Below the pieces are notes generated by a model. The model worked only from the letters and a program-made list of their open reading frames with translations, ran no database searches and was not told the origin of the DNA. The translations under genes and the position numbers were made by a program. From positions 62,001-126,000 of the forward strand of contig NZ_JADPKA010000006.1 in assembly GCF_023073715.1 (NCBI RefSeq): a DNA stretch of 64,000 bases. The letters run 5' to 3'. Shown here piece by piece: positions 59,704 through 64,000 of this stretch. This stretch comes from Bradyrhizobium sp. 164 (GTDB lineage Bacteria > Pseudomonadota > Alphaproteobacteria > Rhizobiales > Xanthobacteraceae). The number at the start of each line of letters is the position of its first letter. Within the stretch, counting starts at the first letter, position 1.

Positions 59704-60522
59704 ATGAGCACCTATAATGACATCGGCGTCGAGAAGGTCGGACATGTCGGCACCATCGAGATCCGCCGCCCGCCGCTCAACTTCTTCGACATCTCGCTGA
59801 TCAACCAGATCGCGGATGCGCTCGACGAGTTCGACCGCGACATCGAAATCCGCGCCTCGGTTCTATCGGCACAGGGCAAGGCATTCTGCGCCGGCGCCAA
59901 TTTCGGCGATCCGGCGCGGCAGGCGCAGGAAGCGCGCGAAGCGGAGAAGACCGCCAAGGGCGATCCGGCCGACAGTCTCGGGCCGATCAACCATCTCTAC
60001 ATCCAGGCCGTGCGCATCTTCCGCGCCAAGAAGCCGATCGTCGCCGCCGTGCAGGGCGCTGCCATCGGCGGCGGCCTGGGCCTGGCGGTCTCCGCGGACT
60101 TCCGCGTCACCTGTCCCGAAGCCCGCTTCTCCGCGAACTTTACCAAGCTCGGCTTCCATCCCGGCTTCGGCCTGACCGTGACGCTGCCCGAGCTGATCGG
60201 CAAGAACAACGCCGAGCTGATGTTCTATACCAGCCGCCGCGTCACCGGCGAGGAGGCTTACAAATGGGGCCTCGCCAACGAGCTGGTGCCGCAGGACCAG
60301 GTCAAGGCGGCCGCGATGAAGCTCGCCAGCGAGATCGCCGAATGCTCCCCGCTCGGCCTGCTCTCCACCCGCGCCACGATGCGCGCCGGATTGGCCGACC
60401 GCGTCATGGCGGCGACCAATCACGAACTCGCCGAGCAGACGCGGCTGCGCGCGACGGAGGATTTTAAGGAGGGCGTGAAGGCGACGGAAGAACGGCGCGT
60501 GGCGAATTTTAGGGGAAGGTAG
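59704..60522 (+). CDS. Crotonase-fold protein lacking both catalytic glutamates
   Basis: A 272-residue enoyl-CoA hydratase/isomerase-family protein. The oxyanion-hole parts KAFCAGANFG and GAAIGGGLGLAVSADFRV are intact. Aligning with rat crotonase, Glu144 corresponds to Gly (GGGLGL) and Glu164 to Phe (FSANFTKLG). It is therefore unlikely to hydrate enoyl-CoA in the standard way and may be an isomerase, thioesterase or C-C hydrolase. It follows the acyl-CoA dehydrogenase pair on the same strand. Confidence 0.85.
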   Translation: MSTYNDIGVEKVGHVGTIEIRRPPLNFFDISLINQIADALDEFDRDIEIRASVLSAQGKAFCAGANFGDPARQAQEAREAEKTAKGDPADSLGPINHLYIQAVRIFRAKKPIVAAVQGAAIGGGLGLAVSADFRVTCPEARFSANFTKLGFHPGFGLTVTLPELIGKNNAELMFYTSRRVTGEEAYKWGLANELVPQDQVKAAAMKLASEIAECSPLGLLSTRATMRAGLADRVMAATNHELAEQTRLRATEDFKEGVKATEERRVANFRGR

Positions 60523-60549
60523 CTCGTCGGGTGAAGGCACCTCTTTGTT

Positions 60550-60693
60550 CCTTCTCCCCTTGTGGGAGAAGGTGGCGCGAAGCGCCGGATGAGGGGTATC
60601 TATCCATGCGATCAAGTCCGTATTTGCGGAGAGATACCCCTCACCCGTCTCGCCGGGATGCGGCGAGCCCCCCTCTCCCACAAGGGGAGAGGG
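60550..60693. repeat. Palindromic intergenic repeat (CACCTCTCCC family), copy 3
   Basis: CCTTCTCCCC-TTG-TGGGAGAAGG at the start and CCCTCTCCCA-CA-AGGGGAGAGGG at the end, with inner arms GGATGAGGGGTATC and GATACCCCTCACCC. It lies between the convergent crotonase-fold and acyl-CoA synthetase genes; the latter's TAA is two bases past its end. Confidence 0.85.
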
Positions 60694-60694
60694 T

Positions 60695-62809
60695 TTAAGT
60701 GCGCCCCACCACCAGCGCGTCGACGATCGTCACGCCCTGCCCCTCCGGGTGCACCAGCACCGGGTTGAGCTCGATCTCCGCGATCTCCGCTGCATGCCGT
60801 GCGGCAAGCACGGAGATATCGGCGACGAGCTGCGCCAGACCCGTGACATCCGCCCTCGCCCCTCCGCGAAAACCGTTCAGGAGCGGCGCAGCCTTCAATC
60901 CTGCCAGCATCGCGCCGGCCTCCTCCGCACCGACAGGCGCCGGACGATAGATCACATCGCGGAATAGCTCGGTCGTGACGCCGCCGAGCCCCACCATCAC
61001 CATCGGGCCAAATGTCTTGTCCGTCATCGTTCCCACGATGATCTCGACGCCCTTCTTCGCCATCGGCCCGACCAGCACACCTTGAATGACCGCCGCCGGC
61101 CGCTGCCTGCGCGCATTGTTGAGCAACGCTTCGAATGCCAGGAAGACCTCGCCCTTGGTGGTGATGTTGACCCGCACGCCATCGACTTCGCTCTTGTGCG
61201 CGATGTCGGGCGACTGGATCTTCATCACCAGCGGAAAGCCTACGCGGGCGACGGCTTCATCCAGCCCGGCCTTTTCCGTCACCAACACTTCGTCCGGCAG
61301 CCCGATGCCGGCGCCGCGGAGCAATGCCTTGCTGTCGGCCTCGGACAATGCCTGCTGCTTCAAATGCGCAGAGAGATCGCGCACCGGCAACCGCGTCTCG
61401 TCCGCGGGCTTCGGCAGATTGAACATTGCGTAGTCGACGAGCCGCCGCATCGCGACGCCGACATGAGTCAAACCGGAGAGGACCACGACACCGGACTTCG
61501 CGAGCTCCCGCCGCGCGAAGTCGGAGGGCACCGTGTAGGAATAGAACGCGACCGGCTTCTTCTGCGCCGCCAGCGCCGGCGTCAGCTCGGCCTCGTCGAA
61601 CGGTTTGCGCACCTCGCTCGACAGTGAGAGCACGACCAGCACCGCGTCGACCTCGTCGGAGGCGGTGAGCAGGTCGACGCTCTTCTGCAATCCGCCGGAG
61701 GTCACGCCTTGCGCCGTAACGTCGATCGGGTTGCGTGCGGTGCCGTAGGATGGCATCAGCGTTCGGATCCCGGCCTGGATCATTTCGGAGAGCTCCGGCA
61801 CCTGCAAGCCTTGCAGTGCCACAGCATCCGCGGCCCAGATGCCGGCGCCGCCGGAGACGGTGACAACGGCGACGCGATCGCCCTTTGGCAGCGGATTGCT
61901 GGCGAGCAGCGCCGCGATCGTCAGCGCCTCGTCGAGATCGTTGGAGACGATGAATCCGTATTTCGCGAACACCGCGTCATAGGCCGTCGACCAGCCGGCC
62001 ATGCTCGCCGTGTGCGAGGCTGCCGCCCGCTGGCCTGCGCCGGAACGGCCGACTTTTGTCACGATGACGGGCTTTCTCGTCTCGGCAGCGCGCCGCGCCG
62101 CGGCCAGAAACTTGTCGACGTCACGGATGCCTTCGATGAACAGCAGGATCACGTCGGTCGAGGCGTCCTGCACCAAATAGTCCAGGAACTCGCCGGCGCC
62201 GAGATCGGATTCGTTGCCGGCGCTGACAACGTAGCTCACGGCGATACCGATCGCCTTCGCACGATGATAATAGGCAAAGCCGATGCCGCCGCTCTGCGCG
62301 ACGATGCCGATCCGCTTTTGCGTAGCGACCAGCGGTACCACACCCGGCTTGACGTCCGCTGCGGGACTGAAGGTGGCCGCCACGCGCTGCATTTGGCTGA
62401 AGAAGCCCTCGGCATTGGGGCCGGAAATCCGCATGCCGGTGCGTCTCGCCAGCGCCGCGATCGCGTCCTGCATTGCTGCGCTGTCGCCGCCCTCCTCCGC
62501 GAAGCCAGAGGAGATGATGACGGCGTTCTTGACCCCGGCGGCGGCGCATTGCTCGAGCGCTGGCAGCACTGCGCGGGCCGGAATGACGATGACGGCGAGA
62601 TCGACCGGAGCGCCGATCTCGGCGATCGATTTACAGCAGGCGAGCCCATCGATGTCGGCATAGTTCGGGTTCACCGGATAGATCTTGCCGGGATAATCGT
62701 TCTTGCGCAGCATCGACAAAAGCCGCCCCGGAATCTTCTCGTGATCGCGCGAGGCCCCGATCAGCGCGATGCTCGCGGGCGCAAAGAAGCTGTCGAGCGG
62801 ATGCGGCAT
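60695..62809 (-). CDS. NDP-forming acyl-CoA synthetase (acetate--CoA ligase family)
   Basis: A 704-residue fused ADP/GDP-forming acyl-CoA synthetase. Order: CoA-binding domain (1-130; SIALIGASRDHEKIPGRLL), succinyl-CoA-ligase-like domain (150-300; IGIVAQSGGIGFAYYHRA), catalytic His region AAASHTASMAGW, then an ATP-grasp domain (480-700; GFPLVMKIQSPDIAHKSEVDGVRVNI and EIAEIELNPVLVHPEGQG). It makes an acyl-CoA from acid, CoA and ATP with ADP release, reversibly. In this genome context it probably activates a catabolic acid. ATG 62809 gives family length. Confidence 0.92.
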   Translation of the reverse strand: MPHPLDSFFAPASIALIGASRDHEKIPGRLLSMLRKNDYPGKIYPVNPNYADIDGLACCKSIAEIGAPVDLAVIVIPARAVLPALEQCAAAGVKNAVIISSGFAEEGGDSAAMQDAIAALARRTGMRISGPNAEGFFSQMQRVAATFSPAADVKPGVVPLVATQKRIGIVAQSGGIGFAYYHRAKAIGIAVSYVVSAGNESDLGAGEFLDYLVQDASTDVILLFIEGIRDVDKFLAAARRAAETRKPVIVTKVGRSGAGQRAAASHTASMAGWSTAYDAVFAKYGFIVSNDLDEALTIAALLASNPLPKGDRVAVVTVSGGAGIWAADAVALQGLQVPELSEMIQAGIRTLMPSYGTARNPIDVTAQGVTSGGLQKSVDLLTASDEVDAVLVVLSLSSEVRKPFDEAELTPALAAQKKPVAFYSYTVPSDFARRELAKSGVVVLSGLTHVGVAMRRLVDYAMFNLPKPADETRLPVRDLSAHLKQQALSEADSKALLRGAGIGLPDEVLVTEKAGLDEAVARVGFPLVMKIQSPDIAHKSEVDGVRVNITTKGEVFLAFEALLNNARRQRPAAVIQGVLVGPMAKKGVEIIVGTMTDKTFGPMVMVGLGGVTTELFRDVIYRPAPVGAEEAGAMLAGLKAAPLLNGFRGGARADVTGLAQLVADISVLAARHAAEIAEIELNPVLVHPEGQGVTIVDALVVGRT

Positions 62810-62850
62810 GGCGTGTCCCTGTTGTTTTTCGATTAGTCTATCCGTGATGG

Positions 62851-62919
62851 CCGGGCTTGTCCCGACCATCCAACGCCGTCATTCCAGCTCAAGAACGCGG
62901 ATGCCCGGGACAAGCCCGG
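62851..62919. repeat. 14-bp perfect inverted repeat, CCGGGCTTGTCCCG
   Basis: CCGGGCTTGTCCCG (62851-62864) and CGGGACAAGCCCGG (62906-62919) pair perfectly around 41 bases. It lies just upstream of the acyl-CoA synthetase start and downstream of the VOC gene, so it may end the latter. Confidence 0.85.
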
Positions 62920-62952
62920 GCACGACGACACGGTGAGAGATGAGCCGACAAA

Positions 62953-63705
62953 TCAAGCGACGCGGAACGTTACACCACCTAACAAGAACTCGTTGCCGGC
63001 AACGGCCAGCCCCTTCGCCTTGGCCGCATGCAGCACGCCCGCCACGTCAGCCACCCGAAACTCCAGCGCGCTCATGATCTCGCTGGCCCCCTTCACGAAT
63101 CGGAAGCTTGCATTGGGCAGCTTCAGTTCGGCGTCGCGCGGCGCAATACCAATGATCTTACCCCAGTGCTCCGCCAGCCCCTGCGGGTCTGGGCTTTGCA
63201 TCTCCACGGTCGTCAGCGCCTGCGTCACATCCTTGCGGATGAATTTTTGCCAGTCGGGTCCCGCCGGCGGATAGACGCCGAGAATGTCGTCGCTGCCTTC
63301 GGTGTGATTGAACTCGATGAAGGCGGCGCGGCAGTCGCGGGGGTGGAGCTGCACGCCGTGATAGGGCGCATGGTCGATGACGTTGGCGGTGCGCACGCCC
63401 AGCGCGTTGGCGTTGCGGCCGCGCTCGTCCGGATCGTTGCAGCAGAAGATCGCCATGTAGCCGCCGCGGCCGCCGGTCTTCTCAATGAAGCGGCCGGCCG
63501 TGGTGCCGTCCTTGAAGGGCGCCACGACTTCCAGCAGGATTGTGTCGACCGGGAGCAGCGCGTTCTCCAGACCGTATTTCGCGACATTGCCGTCGCGATA
63601 GCACACAGTGAGGCCCATGATCCTGGCGATGTCCGTGATGACAGGCTCAAGCTGCGGCGCCACCAGGCAGATCTGACGCAGCCGGATATAGGGCGCCATC
63701 GTCAT
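62953..63705 (-). CDS. VOC/glyoxalase-like family protein, two modules
   Basis: A 250-residue protein with two VOC-like halves. It begins MTMAPYIRLRQICLVAPQLEPVITDIARIMGLTVCYRDG; the second half includes IIGIAPRDAELKLPNASFRFVKG and VAGVLHAAKAKGLAV. LLEVVAPFKDGTTAGRFIEKTGGRGGYMA resembles the glyoxalase-like group. The ATG overlaps the TGA of the preceding crotonase gene (ATGA), so the two proteins are made together. Function unknown. Confidence 0.82.
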   Translation of the reverse strand: MTMAPYIRLRQICLVAPQLEPVITDIARIMGLTVCYRDGNVAKYGLENALLPVDTILLEVVAPFKDGTTAGRFIEKTGGRGGYMAIFCCNDPDERGRNANALGVRTANVIDHAPYHGVQLHPRDCRAAFIEFNHTEGSDDILGVYPPAGPDWQKFIRKDVTQALTTVEMQSPDPQGLAEHWGKIIGIAPRDAELKLPNASFRFVKGASEIMSALEFRVADVAGVLHAAKAKGLAVAGNEFLLGGVTFRVA

Positions 63706-64000
63706 GCGCCCTTGAAGGTCGGCTTGCGCTTCTCGACGAAGGCTTTGGCGGCCTCCTTGTGGTCCTCGGTGTCGCCGCATCGGGTGTGATGGATCGCCTC
63801 GCCATCGAAGCAATCCTCCAGCGCCAGATGCTCGGCATTGTTGATGTTGCGCTTGATGAAGCCAAGCGCAATCGATGGGCCCTGCGCCAGCGACAGCGCG
63901 AGCTCGTGCGCGGCAGCGTCGATCTCGGTGTCGGGAACCACCTTCGTCACCATGCCGATCGCATGCGCCTCTTTTGCAGTCAGCACCGGCGACATCAGAT
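63702..64000 (-). CDS. Enoyl-CoA hydratase/isomerase, C-terminal part (5' end outside window)
   Basis: The C-terminal ~98 residues of a crotonase-fold protein: GMVTKVVPDTEIDAAAHELALSLAQGPSIALGFIKRNINNAEHLALEDCFDGEAIHHTRCGDTEDHKEAAKAFVEKRKPTFKG. The closing EAAKAFVEKRKPTFKG is the family's usual end. The oxyanion hole and catalytic residues are outside the window. It is translationally coupled to the VOC gene. Confidence 0.88.
   Translation of the reverse strand, partial: LMSPVLTAKEAHAIGMVTKVVPDTEIDAAAHELALSLAQGPSIALGFIKRNINNAEHLALEDCFDGEAIHHTRCGDTEDHKEAAKAFVEKRKPTFKGA

Overview
The window is chromosomal DNA from a GC-rich alphaproteobacterium, most probably Bradyrhizobium or a close relative (Nitrobacteraceae). 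This is inferred from strong GC3 codon bias, the many acyl-CoA and aromatic-acid catabolic genes, orphan Bug-type binding proteins, Omp25-type outer-membrane proteins and many intergenic palindromic repeats. There is no phage, insertion sequence, CRISPR array or plasmid function. It holds about 70 protein genes, one tRNA-Arg(CCT), three decayed genes and about twelve long palindromic intergenic repeats.

Layout. 1-3.4 kb: end of an MFS transporter, an acyl-CoA-dehydrogenase-like flavoprotein, a frameshifted EAL-domain remnant, and a divergent HxlR regulator/GST pair. 3.5-7.7 kb: MepA murein endopeptidase, then a molybdate locus (stand-alone Mop/TOBE protein, a secreted unknown, ModA, ModB and a short ModC with no TOBE domain). 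7.7-13.6 kb: PepSY protein, K+/H+ antiporter, MscS channel, methionine aminopeptidase, RadC. 13.7-19.2 kb: an ABC importer operon carrying a D-2-hydroxyacid dehydrogenase and a double-domain metalloprotease inhibitor, divergent from a creatininase-family hydrolase. 19.4-26.8 kb: an unusual Omp25-OprB fusion porin, a CorC-like protein, a PilZ protein, a membrane-anchored GOGAT-type FMN protein and ferredoxin-NADP reductase. 27.2-33 kb: an ATP-grasp enzyme, a periplasmic binding protein paired with a DAACS symporter, a frameshifted MDR oxidoreductase and a secreted protein with three identical cysteine-spaced repeats.

33.1-38.4 kb is the most coherent pathway. An FAD monooxygenase and a benzoate-CoA-ligase-family enzyme (overlapping, one strand), a MarR regulator and a zeta-GST maleylpyruvate isomerase (overlapping, other strand) and gentisate 1,2-dioxygenase are tied together by a shared sequence, AGTATACTGTCAA, at both forward promoters. 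It overlays a good sigma70 promoter (TTGACG-N16-TATACT) before the dioxygenase. I read it as a MarR-controlled route that activates an aromatic acid to its CoA thioester, hydroxylates it and opens the ring through gentisate. No gentisyl-CoA thioesterase or fumarylpyruvate hydrolase lies in the window.

38.5-64 kb: a second ABC importer operon with an FAD oxidoreductase, enoyl-CoA hydratases, acyl-CoA dehydrogenases (one adjacent pair likely forming a heteromer), an amidohydrolase, an operon of AMP-ligase/RraA/cupin/Bug protein, small envelope proteins, an NDP-forming acyl-CoA synthetase, and a translationally coupled hydratase/VOC pair at the right edge. In both ABC operons a long palindrome lies exactly between the binding-protein gene and the ATPase gene, the arrangement that in the E. 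coli malE-malF intergenic region protects the upstream mRNA.
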